Shown here in pieces: positions 41,510 through 50,172 of a stretch of DNA of 64,000 nucleotides. The notes under the pieces are model-generated. The model was not told the DNA's origin and made no database searches. It worked only from the letters and a program-made list of their open reading frames with translations. Origin of the DNA: Afipia sp049747295 (GTDB lineage Bacteria; Pseudomonadota; Alphaproteobacteria; Rhizobiales; Xanthobacteraceae); NCBI RefSeq assembly GCF_049747295.1, contig NZ_JBMHJM010000001.1, forward strand, positions 1,984,001 through 2,048,000, given 5' to 3'. The position numbers were made by a program, and so were the translations under genes. The stretch's first letter is position 1; every line of letters starts with the position of its first letter.

Positions 41510-43408
41510 TCAGGAGTGCAATCTGCGGCGGTGTGACGGTGCTGGTGTTTCAACATGGGTTTCGCTGAACAGCTCTGCCAGCTTTTCGGTGATCGCACCG
41601 CCGAGTTCTTCGGCATCCACGATCGTCACGGCGCGGCGATAATAGCGCGTGACATCGTGGCCGATACCGATGGCGATCAATTCCACCGGTGACCGGGTCT
41701 CGATCTCTTCGATGACGTGACGCAGATGCCGCTCCAGGTAATTCCCCGGATTGACCGACAGCGTCGAGTCGTCGACCGGCGCACCATCCGAAATCATCAT
41801 CAGGATCTTGCGTTGCTCGGATCGGCCGAGCAACCGCTTGTGCGCCCAGTCGAGCGCTTCTCCGTCGATGTTTTCCTTGAGCAGACCCTCACGCATCATC
41901 AAGCCGAGATTCTTGCGCGCACGGCGCCAGGGCGCATCCGCCGACTTGTAGATGATGTGGCGCAAATCATTGAGACGGCCGGGATTGGCCGGCTTGCCCG
42001 CGGCAAGCCACGCCTCGCGCGACTGTCCACCCTTCCACGCCCGTGTCGTGAAGCCGAGGATTTCGACCTTGACCCCGCAACGCTCCAGCGTGCGCGCCAG
42101 AATATCGGCGCAAGTCGCAGCCACCGTGATCGGCCGCCCGCGCATCGAGCCGGAGTTGTCGAGCAGCAACGTCACCACAGTATCGCGGAACGTCGCCTCC
42201 TTCTCATGCATGAAGGACAGCGGATGATGCGGATCGGTGACCACACGCGACAGCCGCGCAGGGTCGAGGATTCCCTCTTCGAGATCGAACTCCCAGGCAC
42301 GGTTTTGCTGCGCCATCAGCTTTCGCTGTAGGCGATTGGCCAGGCGTGCCACGATGTGCTGCAAGTGGGCCAACTGCTTGTCGAGATAGCTCCGCAAGCG
42401 CTCCAGTTCGTCATGTTCGCAGAGGTCTTCGGCTGAGACGACCTCGTCGAATTTCGGAGCGAACGCGTGATACTCCGGCCCACGCGGCTCGTTCGCACCC
42501 CGGTTCTGTGGGCGCTGCGCCTCGCCGGGTGTTTCATCCTCGCCGAGATCGGCATCATCGAAGGTATCGCTGGCGGAGGCTTGCGCGCTCTCCATCGCGT
42601 TTTCAGACATCTCCTCGGTGGAAGACTGCGCCTGATCGGCGCTCATTTCCTCCGACGAATCGCTCTCCGGTGAACCTTCCGCGCCGGATTGATCTTTTTC
42701 ACCCTCGCGGTTGTCCTCCTGATTGTCGTCCTCGTCCTGCTCGGCATTGCTGTCGTCGACGAGTTCCAGCGCTTCGAGCACATCATGGACCGCATCGCCG
42801 AAGCGGGCCTGATCCTCGGTAAAGGTGGCAAGTTGATCGAGACGCGCGCCGATCTTGTCTTCAAGCGTTGGACGCCAGAGATCGACCATCTTGCGGGCCG
42901 CGGCCGGGGGCGCGAGACCGGTCAGTCGCTCACGCACCATCATCGCCAGCGCATCGGCCAGCGGTGCATCGGCACGATCGGTAATCTCGTCGTATTTGCC
43001 GCGGTGGAAATGATCATCGAGCATCGCCGTCAAATTCTTGGCGACCCCAGCCATCCGCCGCGATCCAATCGCTTCCACGCGCGCCTGCTCGACGGCATCG
43101 AACACGCCGCGCGCTTGCGGGTTGCCCGGCGCCAGCTTGCGGTGAACTTTCGGATCGTGACAGGCAATCCGCAAAGCGATGGAATCGGCATGGCCGCGCA
43201 CAATCGCCGCGTCCTTCCGTGTCAGCTTTCGTGCGGGCTCCGGCAACCGCGCCTTGCCGGGCGAAAGTCCCGGACGCTCGGCTGCAAACGTTACTTCCAG
43301 TTCGGGCTGCTTGGAAATCGCCCGCAAACAGGACGTCACCGCTCGCTTGAACGGTTCGGTCGGAGATTCCTTGGAGCCAGTCTTGAATTTAATATTGGAT
43401 GTGCTCAT
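41510..43408 (-). CDS. cobT: Cobaltochelatase subunit CobT
   Basis: 632 residues. An N-terminal helical domain (PTEPFKRAVTSCLRAISKQP), an acidic Glu/Asp/Ser-rich linker in the middle, and a C-terminal von Willebrand A domain with MIDAS DNSGSMRGRP, GVKVEILGFTTRAWKGGQS and MISDGAPVDDSTL. With CobS it forms the AAA+ ring that, with CobN, inserts cobalt in aerobic B12 synthesis. cobS lies directly upstream; cobN is not in the window. Confidence 0.97.
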   Translation of the reverse strand: MSTSNIKFKTGSKESPTEPFKRAVTSCLRAISKQPELEVTFAAERPGLSPGKARLPEPARKLTRKDAAIVRGHADSIALRIACHDPKVHRKLAPGNPQARGVFDAVEQARVEAIGSRRMAGVAKNLTAMLDDHFHRGKYDEITDRADAPLADALAMMVRERLTGLAPPAAARKMVDLWRPTLEDKIGARLDQLATFTEDQARFGDAVHDVLEALELVDDSNAEQDEDDNQEDNREGEKDQSGAEGSPESDSSEEMSADQAQSSTEEMSENAMESAQASASDTFDDADLGEDETPGEAQRPQNRGANEPRGPEYHAFAPKFDEVVSAEDLCEHDELERLRSYLDKQLAHLQHIVARLANRLQRKLMAQQNRAWEFDLEEGILDPARLSRVVTDPHHPLSFMHEKEATFRDTVVTLLLDNSGSMRGRPITVAATCADILARTLERCGVKVEILGFTTRAWKGGQSREAWLAAGKPANPGRLNDLRHIIYKSADAPWRRARKNLGLMMREGLLKENIDGEALDWAHKRLLGRSEQRKILMMISDGAPVDDSTLSVNPGNYLERHLRHVIEEIETRSPVELIAIGIGHDVTRYYRRAVTIVDAEELGGAITEKLAELFSETHVETPAPSHRRRLHS

Positions 43409-43479
43409 CGCGCCCTATTCCCTCGCCCACTCCGAAGAGAGGGCGGGGTGAAGGAGTAATGCGGAAGCGGAACACGAAG

Positions 43480-43530
43480 CCCCTCACCCAACCTGCTTCG
43501 CTCGCCACCTCTCCCCAGCGGGGGGAGAAG
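43480..43530. repeat. Dispersed intergenic repeat between cobS and cobT
   Basis: CCCTCACCCAACCTGCTTCG, then CTCGCCACCTCTCCCCAGCG and GGGGGAGAAG, a common imperfect palindromic repeat of alphaproteobacterial genomes. A partial related stretch (GAGAGGGCGGGG) is at 43435. It lies inside the cobS-cobT operon spacer. Confidence 0.7.
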
Positions 43531-43537
43531 TTCATCC

Positions 43538-44536
43538 TTAGCTCAACGCGACGTTCACCGATGACTCAGGCAGCTCCGCGTTGAAACAGCGCTGATAGAA
43601 TTCAGCAACCAGCGGGCGTTCAAGCTCATCGCACTTGTTCAAGAAGGTCACGCGGAAGGCAAAACCGATATCGCCGAAGATATCGGCATTTTCCGCCCAG
43701 GTGATGACCGTGCGCGGGCTCATGACCGTCGACAGATCGCCGTTGGCGAAGGCATTGCGCGTCAGGTCCGCAAGACGAACCATCTTGTTGACGATGTCGC
43801 GCCCGGCGTCGGTCTGGTAGTGCTTCGCCTTGGCGAGCACGATCTCGACCTCGTTGTCATGCGGCAGGTAGTTCAGCGTGGTGACGATCGACCAGCGGTC
43901 CATCTGGCCCTGGTTGATCTGCTGCGTGCCGTGATAGAGGCCCGATGTGTCGCCGAGACCAATGGTGTTGGCGGTCGCAAACAGGCGGAACGCCGGGTGC
44001 GGCTTGATCACCTTGTTCTGGTCGAGCAGGGTCAGACGGCCCGACACTTCGAGCACGCGCTGGATCACGAACATCACGTCCGGACGGCCTGCGTCGTACT
44101 CGTCAAACACCAGCGCCACATTGTGCTGGAGCGCCCATGGCAAAATGCCATCGCGGAATTCGGTGACCTGCTTGCCGTCACGGACGACGATCGAGTCCTT
44201 GCCAACGAGGTCGATACGGCTGATGTGGCTGTCGAGGTTGACGCGCACGCAAGGCCAGTTCAGCCGCGCCGCGACCTGCTCGATGTGGGTCGACTTGCCG
44301 GTGCCGTGATAGCCGGTGACCATCACACGGCGGTTACGCGAGAAGCCTGCGAGAATGGCGAGTGTGGTGGCGCGATCGAACCGATAGTCCGAATCGGTTT
44401 CCGGCACATGTGGGTCGCTGTTCGAATAGGCGGGCACTTCAAGATCGCTGTCGATGCCGAAGACCTGACGAACCGACACTTTCATGTCGGGGAGATTTGC
44501 GGGTTCCTGCGATGTGGTCGTGGCGGCGGTCATCAA
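43538..44536 (-). CDS. cobS: Cobaltochelatase subunit CobS (AAA+ ATPase)
   Basis: 332 residues. MoxR-like AAA+ with Walker A GYHGTGKS at 75-82, Walker B ALVFDEYDAG and sensor region RLFATANTIGLGDTSGLYHG. The N-terminal VRQVFGIDSDLEVPAYSNSD is typical of CobS. It provides the ATPase motor with CobT for cobalt insertion into hydrogenobyrinate a,c-diamide. No cobalamin riboswitch was seen upstream. Confidence 0.97.
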   Translation of the reverse strand: MMTAATTTSQEPANLPDMKVSVRQVFGIDSDLEVPAYSNSDPHVPETDSDYRFDRATTLAILAGFSRNRRVMVTGYHGTGKSTHIEQVAARLNWPCVRVNLDSHISRIDLVGKDSIVVRDGKQVTEFRDGILPWALQHNVALVFDEYDAGRPDVMFVIQRVLEVSGRLTLLDQNKVIKPHPAFRLFATANTIGLGDTSGLYHGTQQINQGQMDRWSIVTTLNYLPHDNEVEIVLAKAKHYQTDAGRDIVNKMVRLADLTRNAFANGDLSTVMSPRTVITWAENADIFGDIGFAFRVTFLNKCDELERPLVAEFYQRCFNAELPESSVNVALS

Positions 44537-44801
44537 TCCTCCGTGGTCCCGGATGTTCTCCCGAAACCAGACATGCTTGCTGCGGGGTGGGGTGCTGATT
44601 TCAACCTAGCAGAGAGAGGCGAACGGCAGAAGCCCGCATCCCGCTGAAAGTTCCACTGTATTATCATCCAGATAAACCGTGATTGCCAGTTTGGAAGGGC
44701 TGCCCTGTGCATGACGCGCAGGCCAGATAAGCCTCCGAAGGGCCGATTTTCGAATAAGCTCGTGAGAATCAGCCTTTGCAGCCACCATCACCGGATCGCG
44801 C

Positions 44802-45452
44802 GTGATTTCATATCTTCAAGATCTGATGGGCCTCGTTTCGACCCACGCCTCCTGGGCCTATGCCGCGATCTTCCTGGCTGCGCTCCTGGAAGCCATACCC
44901 ATCGTCGGCGCGTTTGTTCCAGGCTCCACCGTCATCGTGGCACTCAGCGCGCTGGTCCCGAGTGGAAACCTTAAGCTTGCACCAATATTGGCCGCGGCGA
45001 TCGCCGGCGCCCTCATTGGCGATGGGCTAGCTTACTGGCTGGGACGCCGCGCCGAGCGCGAGGTCCTCACGGCATGGCCGTTATCGAAGTACCCGGCCAT
45101 CGTCTCACAGAGCGAGACGTTCTTCCATCGCTACGGAACCTTCGCGGTGTTCCTCGCCCGTTTTGTGCCGCCGGTACGCGCCGTGGTGCCGATCATCGCC
45201 GGCGCCCTTGGCATGACTCCACCACGCTTTTTCGCGGCCATGATACCGGCTGTGTTGCTGTGGGCACCAGCCATGATCCTACCCGGTGTGCTGGCGGGCT
45301 CAGCCGCCGAGCGATGGGGCATGAAGGCCGAGCATTATGCATTGCCCCTGGTGGGCGGAATCATTGCGGTGGGCGGTCTTGGCTGGGCGCTTTTCTGCTG
45401 GCGCAAGAAACGGCGGCACGACGCACTATCGGCCGATACATCGGCCCGATAG
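44802..45452 (+). CDS. DedA-family inner-membrane protein
   Basis: 216 residues, probable GTG start (ISYLQDLMGLVSTHASWAYA); ATG at 44826 is an alternative. Multi-pass membrane protein with the DedA motifs EAIPIVGAFVPGSTVIVALS, GDGLAYWLGRRAEREV and FLARFVPPVRAVVPIIAGAL. DedA proteins support membrane homeostasis; some recycle undecaprenyl phosphate. Ends in a basic cytoplasmic tail. Confidence 0.93.
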   Translation: MISYLQDLMGLVSTHASWAYAAIFLAALLEAIPIVGAFVPGSTVIVALSALVPSGNLKLAPILAAAIAGALIGDGLAYWLGRRAEREVLTAWPLSKYPAIVSQSETFFHRYGTFAVFLARFVPPVRAVVPIIAGALGMTPPRFFAAMIPAVLLWAPAMILPGVLAGSAAERWGMKAEHYALPLVGGIIAVGGLGWALFCWRKKRRHDALSADTSAR

Positions 45453-45495
45453 ATCGCCGTCCGGGTTTTTCAGATTCGCCTGAGCACCCGAACGA

Positions 45496-46137
45496 TCAGG
45501 TGCGCACCACCGTTTTCAGGTAGTTGTAGGCCTGGATGATCTCAATCAGCCGGTCCTCGGTGGACCGATCGCCGCCATTGGCATCCGGATGATGCTGCTT
45601 CACCAACAGCTTGTACTTGGTTTTCACGTCCTCAAGCGTCGCTTCCGGCCCCAGACCCATCACCTGCAACGCCTTGCGTTCGGCATTGAAAACTTTTCGC
45701 GTTTCCGCCTTCGGTTCAGACTTCGAGTCTGCGCCCGGCCGCCAGCGGTTACGGCCGTTCATTTCGTTGAACACGCTGAACGGATCGACCGCACTGTCGA
45801 TGTCGAGATCGGCCTTGCCCTTCTTGCCCTTGGTGCCGCCGTTGGCGCCCATCTTCCATGTCGGGCGATGTCCGGTCAGCGCATCTTTCTGATAGCTGGC
45901 GACCGCTTCGTTCGACATGCCCTGGAAGAAATTATAGGACTGGTTGTATTCCCGAACGTGGTTCAGGCAAAAATGCCAGTACTCTTTCTCCTTGCCGCGG
46001 CCTTTCGGCGCGCGATGCGGCGCGGTGTTCTTGCACTCCGGCCACTCACACATAACCACGTCTTCCTTGACGCGCGGCTTCTGCTTCGCGGTGGGTTTGA
46101 TGCGGATCTTGTCGAAGTATTTCGATTCGAAGGTCAT
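45496..46137 (-). CDS. J-domain (DnaJ-like) protein with C-terminal J domain
   Basis: 213 residues. The N-terminus (YFDKIRIKPTAKQKPRVKED) and a Cys-containing region (CEWPECKNTAPHRAPKGRGK, HFCLNHVREYNQSYNFFQGM) precede a C-terminal J domain with the HPD tripeptide (LLVKQHHPDANGGDRSTEDR). Expected to stimulate a DnaK-type ATPase. Divergent from bolA. Confidence 0.92.
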   Translation of the reverse strand: MTFESKYFDKIRIKPTAKQKPRVKEDVVMCEWPECKNTAPHRAPKGRGKEKEYWHFCLNHVREYNQSYNFFQGMSNEAVASYQKDALTGHRPTWKMGANGGTKGKKGKADLDIDSAVDPFSVFNEMNGRNRWRPGADSKSEPKAETRKVFNAERKALQVMGLGPEATLEDVKTKYKLLVKQHHPDANGGDRSTEDRLIEIIQAYNYLKTVVRT

Positions 46138-46260
46138 GGCTGACTATGACGATGCCTTGCTGAAAGCTTCAAGTCTTGACACGTAAATTAGCGTCCCGAT
46201 TTCCGGTTCGCTGTTTCGCGCCATTGACGAACGTACATAAGTGACGATATTGCGCGGATC

Positions 46261-46536
46261 ATGACGACCAGAGATATTATCATAAATAAGTTGAACGAAG
46301 CTTTCATTCCCGAAAGCATCGACGTCATTGACGAGTCCCATTTGCATGAGGGCCACGCCGGCCATAGGCCAGGCGGTGAGACGCACTTCAGGGTACATAT
46401 TGTATCAAAGGCCTTCGAAGGGAAGAGCCGGATCGACCGTCACCGCATGATAAATACGCTGTTGGCGCCCGAGCTGTCCGGCTCGGTTCATGCTCTGGCC
46501 ATCAAGGCGCATGCTCCGGGCGAAAACAAGGTTTGA
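46261..46536 (+). CDS. bolA: BolA-family protein
   Basis: 91 residues: TTRDIIINKLNEAFIPESID, VIDESHLHEGHAGHRPGGET, HFRVHIVSKAFEGKSRIDRH. The two His regions are those that coordinate a shared [2Fe-2S] cluster with monothiol glutaredoxins. Linked to iron-sulphur and stress physiology. Shares a divergent promoter region with the J-domain gene. Confidence 0.95.
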   Translation: MTTRDIIINKLNEAFIPESIDVIDESHLHEGHAGHRPGGETHFRVHIVSKAFEGKSRIDRHRMINTLLAPELSGSVHALAIKAHAPGENKV

Positions 46537-46561
46537 TCTTCAAGGCTTGACGTTCGAGCCT

Positions 46562-47866
46562 TCAGAACGACGTTCCGGCCTTTGGCACTTTTTGGAACGT
46601 GTCAGGCTCACGGGGCAATGGCACGATTCGAAGCGCGGTGATGCGGTTTCGCTCGCGCCGGAGCACGCGGAACCTGAAGCCATGGAACGTGAAGCTCTGC
46701 CCGCGGTCGGGAATTGATCGCGCCTCGTGGATCACGAGCCCTGCGATGGTCGTGGCCTCCTCATCCGGCAAATTCCAGTCCATCGCGCGATTGAGATCGC
46801 GGATCGGCACCGATCCTTCAACAAACACCGAACCGTCCGGCTGCGCGCGCACCCCGGCCACGGCAACATCGTGCTCGTCCGAGATGTCGCCGACGATTTC
46901 CTCCAGAATGTCTTCGAGGGTGACCAGCCCCTCGACCTCGCCGTACTCATCGACCACCAATGCGAAGTGGGTCTTGCGGCGACGGAACGCCTTGAGCTGT
47001 TCGGAAAGCGGCCGCATCTCCGGCACAAACCAAGGTTCAAGCGCGATCGCCGCCACATCGACCTTGGAGATATCACCCTCGGCCAATTGAATGGCACGCA
47101 GCAGATCCTTGGCATGCAGAACGCCGACAATGTTTTCCGACTTCTCACGCCACAACGGAATGCGGGTGTACTCGGTCGCCAACACTTCGCGGACCAGGTT
47201 TTCCGACGGCAAGTCGGCATTGATCATGACCATCTCGGTGCGATGGACCATGACATCCGAGACCTGGAGATCTTTCAGATCGAGAAGACCCCCCAGCATG
47301 TCGCGATCATGCTTCTCAACGCCGCCCTCGTGGTGGATGAGATCGACCGCGCCGCGCAGCCGCTCCGTCGGCGACAAGAGCGGCTGATTGGCCCCGACGG
47401 GAATTCGCAGCAGCTTGAGCAGCACGCGAATGATAACCTCGATCACGGTGAGCAAAGGACTCAAGACCGCGACCACCAATGTCATCGGTCGCGCCACCAA
47501 TAGCGAAATACGGTCCGGCGCGTTGATCGCCACGGTCTTCGGCAGCACTTCGGCGAAGATGATCACCAGCACCGACATGACGCCGGTGGCGTAGAGCACA
47601 CCGACTTCGCCGAACCACGCCGTGAAGACGCCGGTGGCCAGCGCTGAGGCACCGATATTGGCCAGATTGTTCCCAACCAGCAGCGCACCGATCATGCGCT
47701 CGCGGGTATTGAGCAGGTAGGCAACGATGCCAGCCTCGTGGCTGCCCTGTTTCTGCAGCCGCAGCATGCTCGACCGCGATGACCCGGTCAGCGCGGTCTC
47801 ACTCGCCGAGAAAAAAGCTGAAATCAGCAGACACCCGATCACGACGCCGAACGAGAACCAGTACAT
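46562..47866 (-). CDS. CNNM/CorC-type transporter protein (HlyC/CorC family)
   Basis: 434 residues. N-terminal DUF21 membrane domain (GCLLISAFFSASETALTGSS, helices to about 150), a CBS-domain pair (VMVHRTEMVMINADLPSENL; GVLHAKDLLRAIQLAEGDIS), and a C-terminal CorC_HlyC domain (PDGSVFVEGSVPIRDLNRAM). Related to divalent-cation exporters and regulators. Lies 20 bases downstream of aroB in the same direction. Confidence 0.93.
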   Translation of the reverse strand: MYWFSFGVVIGCLLISAFFSASETALTGSSRSSMLRLQKQGSHEAGIVAYLLNTRERMIGALLVGNNLANIGASALATGVFTAWFGEVGVLYATGVMSVLVIIFAEVLPKTVAINAPDRISLLVARPMTLVVAVLSPLLTVIEVIIRVLLKLLRIPVGANQPLLSPTERLRGAVDLIHHEGGVEKHDRDMLGGLLDLKDLQVSDVMVHRTEMVMINADLPSENLVREVLATEYTRIPLWREKSENIVGVLHAKDLLRAIQLAEGDISKVDVAAIALEPWFVPEMRPLSEQLKAFRRRKTHFALVVDEYGEVEGLVTLEDILEEIVGDISDEHDVAVAGVRAQPDGSVFVEGSVPIRDLNRAMDWNLPDEEATTIAGLVIHEARSIPDRGQSFTFHGFRFRVLRRERNRITALRIVPLPREPDTFQKVPKAGTSF

Positions 47867-47885
47867 GGCGATTTCATCGACCTCG

Positions 47886-49028
47886 TTAAGAAGCGAGCTT
47901 GCGGACCAGGAAATTGCGAACGGCAGAGGGATCCACGTCGTTGGCGATCACGGCCTTGCCGACCTTTTCGAGCAAGATGAAAGTGAGCCGTCCGCGCTTC
48001 ACCTTCTTGTCCTGCGCCATCAACGCCATCAGGGCATCTGCATCGGCGAGGCCTTCCTGCCGGAAACCTGCGATGTCCTGCAGGCTTGTCGGCAGGCCGA
48101 CGGCGGCAAGGTGCCGTTGCACGCGCTCCGCATCCGCAGCAGGGATCATATTCATTTCCGCCGAGAATTCAGCGGCAAGCACCATGCCAACGGAGACACC
48201 CTCGCCATGGAATAGCCGGTCAGAGAAGCCTGTTGCCGCCTCGAGTGCGTGGCCGAATGTATGACCGAGATTGAGCAGCGCGCGCTCACCGTTCTCGCGC
48301 TCGTCGCGCGCGACAATGGCCGCCTTGGCGCGGCAACTGGTGGCGATCGCGTGCTCACGCGCATTGCCGCCGGAAAAAATTTCGGCGTGATTTGCTTCCA
48401 GCCACGTGAAAAACGCTTCGTCGCCGAGTACGCCATATTTGGCGACTTCTGCGTAGCCCGCGCGAAACTGGCGCGGCGACAACGTGTCCAGCACAGCGGT
48501 ATCCGCCACCACAAGCACGGGCTGATGAAACGAACCCACGAGATTCTTGCCGTGAGGCGAATTGATCCCGGTCTTGCCTCCGACCGATGAATCGACCTGC
48601 GCCAGCAACGATGTCGGCACCTGGACGAAATCGACGCCGCGCCGGACAATCGCGGCGGCAAACCCCGCCAGATCACCGATCACACCGCCACCCAGCGCGA
48701 TCACCAGATCGTTGCGCTCGATCTTCGCGGCAATCAGCGCCTCGCAGACATCCTGCAACACCGCATAACTCTTGGAGGCTTCGCCCTCACCCACCACAAA
48801 ATGCGAGGACACGACGCCCGCTTCCGACAATGCGGCTTCGGTCTTATCGAGCCAATAACCTGCCACTGTGCGATCGGTGACGATCGCCACGCGTGCGCCG
48901 GGCCGCAGCTCTTTGATGCGGTGACCCAGCGACGGCAGCACGTCGCGGCCGATCACGATGTCATAGGCGCGGTCGCCAAGGGCGACATCGACTGTCACCG
49001 GGGCGGAAGTTCTGATGGAAACGGTCAT
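47886..49028 (-). CDS. aroB: 3-dehydroquinate synthase
   Basis: 380 residues. NAD-binding GGGVIGDLAGFAAAIVRRG, QVPTSLLAQVDSSVGGKTGI, NSPHGKNLVGSFHQP and LNLGHTFGHALEAATGF are hallmark AroB motifs. Converts DAHP to 3-dehydroquinate, step two of the shikimate pathway. Its start overlaps the aroK stop by four bases (ATGA), giving coupled translation. Confidence 0.97.
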   Translation of the reverse strand: MTVSIRTSAPVTVDVALGDRAYDIVIGRDVLPSLGHRIKELRPGARVAIVTDRTVAGYWLDKTEAALSEAGVVSSHFVVGEGEASKSYAVLQDVCEALIAAKIERNDLVIALGGGVIGDLAGFAAAIVRRGVDFVQVPTSLLAQVDSSVGGKTGINSPHGKNLVGSFHQPVLVVADTAVLDTLSPRQFRAGYAEVAKYGVLGDEAFFTWLEANHAEIFSGGNAREHAIATSCRAKAAIVARDERENGERALLNLGHTFGHALEAATGFSDRLFHGEGVSVGMVLAAEFSAEMNMIPAADAERVQRHLAAVGLPTSLQDIAGFRQEGLADADALMALMAQDKKVKRGRLTFILLEKVGKAVIANDVDPSAVRNFLVRKLAS

Positions 49029-49651
49029 GGGGCTTCGTTCGCAGAGGATGGGGCTGTGCTACCGGACAGCAGGTAGGCATGAATGGCGTCGATGCATTCG
49101 TCGACAATCTTTTCGTGCGGCACGTCGCGGGATGCAATGGCGATGTCGGCGAGCTGATAGAACGGACTGCGTTCGACGATCAGGCGTTCAATGGTCGCGG
49201 CAGGATCCGCGGTTTGCAGCAGAGGCCGGTCGGAGCGCCGCTTGACCCGTCGCAGGATGATATCACCGTCCGCCTTCAGCCAGACTGACACGGACTTCGC
49301 GCGGATACGGTTGCGGGTTTCCTCCCGCATGAAGGCACCGCCCCCCGTGGCCAGCACGCAGGACGGACCATCGAGCAACGCGGCGATCACACGGGCTTCG
49401 CCGTCCCGGAAGTACGGCTCACCGTGTTCCGCGAAGATCTCCGGGATGGTCATGCCGCCATGGCGCTGTTCGATCTCGTGGTCTGCGTCCAGAAACTCCA
49501 GCCGCAGCCGCGCGGCCAGCCTGCGGCCGATGGTCGACTTCCCCGCCCCCATCATACCGACGAGCACAATAGACCGCGGGCCCAGCGCCGCTGTGATTTC
49601 GGCCTCCTGGGCCGTGGGGTCGTGCTGTCTGGCCGCGGGTTCGGTCATCAT
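49025..49651 (-). CDS. aroK: Shikimate kinase
   Basis: 208 residues from MMTEPAARQHDPTAQ, with AGG upstream; the frame is open 12 codons further to a GTG at 49687. P-loop GMMGAGKSTIGRRLAARL, shikimate-binding FLDADHEIEQRHGG, ATGGGAFMREETRN and adenine-loop RSDRPLL are present. It phosphorylates shikimate. Overlaps aroB by four bases, the usual rhizobial aroKB operon. Confidence 0.96.
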   Translation of the reverse strand: MMTEPAARQHDPTAQEAEITAALGPRSIVLVGMMGAGKSTIGRRLAARLRLEFLDADHEIEQRHGGMTIPEIFAEHGEPYFRDGEARVIAALLDGPSCVLATGGGAFMREETRNRIRAKSVSVWLKADGDIILRRVKRRSDRPLLQTADPAATIERLIVERSPFYQLADIAIASRDVPHEKIVDECIDAIHAYLLSGSTAPSSANEAP

Positions 49652-49716
49652 TTGAGCCTGGCTAACCGCGAATGCGGTTCTCGCCACACCCTATACTACT
49701 CCAGCGGACGAGGCCG

Positions 49717-49885
49717 CTAGTGGTCCGATTCTAACGCTCGCACCCTGTTTGGGGCCGGCACTTTTGCGAACGTTAGAATCAAGGGATCACTACCAAATAT
49801 TGGTTCCTAGTGGAGTTCTGGATTTGACATTCGCTTTGCCGGCCCGCGGCCAACGGGGTCGTGAATGTCAAATCCACTCCACTAG
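49717..49885. repeat. Twin-hairpin CTAG element, copy B
   Basis: Hairpin 1 (49717-49793): CTAGTGGTCC then GATTCTAACG, closing CGTTAGAATC-AAG-GGATCACTAC, with a three-base bulge on the 3' arm and a loop of about 22 bases. Linker CAAATATTGGTTC (13). Hairpin 2 (49807-49885): CTAGTGGAGT-TCT-GGATTTGACATTC, closing GAATGTCAAATCCACTCCAC and TAG, bulge on the 5' arm. Sits between divergent aroK and the small membrane gene at 50015. The rest of 49652-50014 shows nothing else certain. Confidence 0.88.
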
Positions 49886-50014
49886 TGTCTCTTGCCGAAA
49901 CAGCGCGAACATGTTGGTAGTTGGTATCAATCTGCCGGACACGTTCCATTGGTTAACATGCGGCTGCCACGGCATTAACTCAGGCTCCCCAACGCTCCTT
50001 CGAGGCAAAGTTCG

Positions 50015-50161
50015 ATGCCCAGCCTGTTCCGCTTCCTGACCGTCGTCGCAGTGCTAGGCGGGCTGATCTATGGCGGGATTTTCGCGCTTGCCAATTTCGT
50101 CAACCCGAAGCCGCGCGAAATGACCGTCACCATCACGCCCGATAAATTTCTCAAACAATAA
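50015..50161 (+). CDS. Small single-pass membrane protein, 48 aa
   Basis: MPSLFRFLTVVAVLGGLIYG, then GIFALANFVNPKPREMTVTI and a short tail ending KFLKQ. One transmembrane helix (about 5-27) and a periplasmic tail. GAGG lies nine bases before ATG. Ends 11 bases before xerD, so probably cotranscribed. I recall similar short proteins between aroK and xerD in relatives, which supports a real gene; function unknown. Confidence 0.7.
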   Translation: MPSLFRFLTVVAVLGGLIYGGIFALANFVNPKPREMTVTITPDKFLKQ

Positions 50162-50172
50162 ACGGGACCGCG

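Noticed and set aside
44537..44801. Search for a cobalamin riboswitch upstream of cobS
   Set aside because: No B12-box-like motif or extended conserved structure was visible on the cobS strand.
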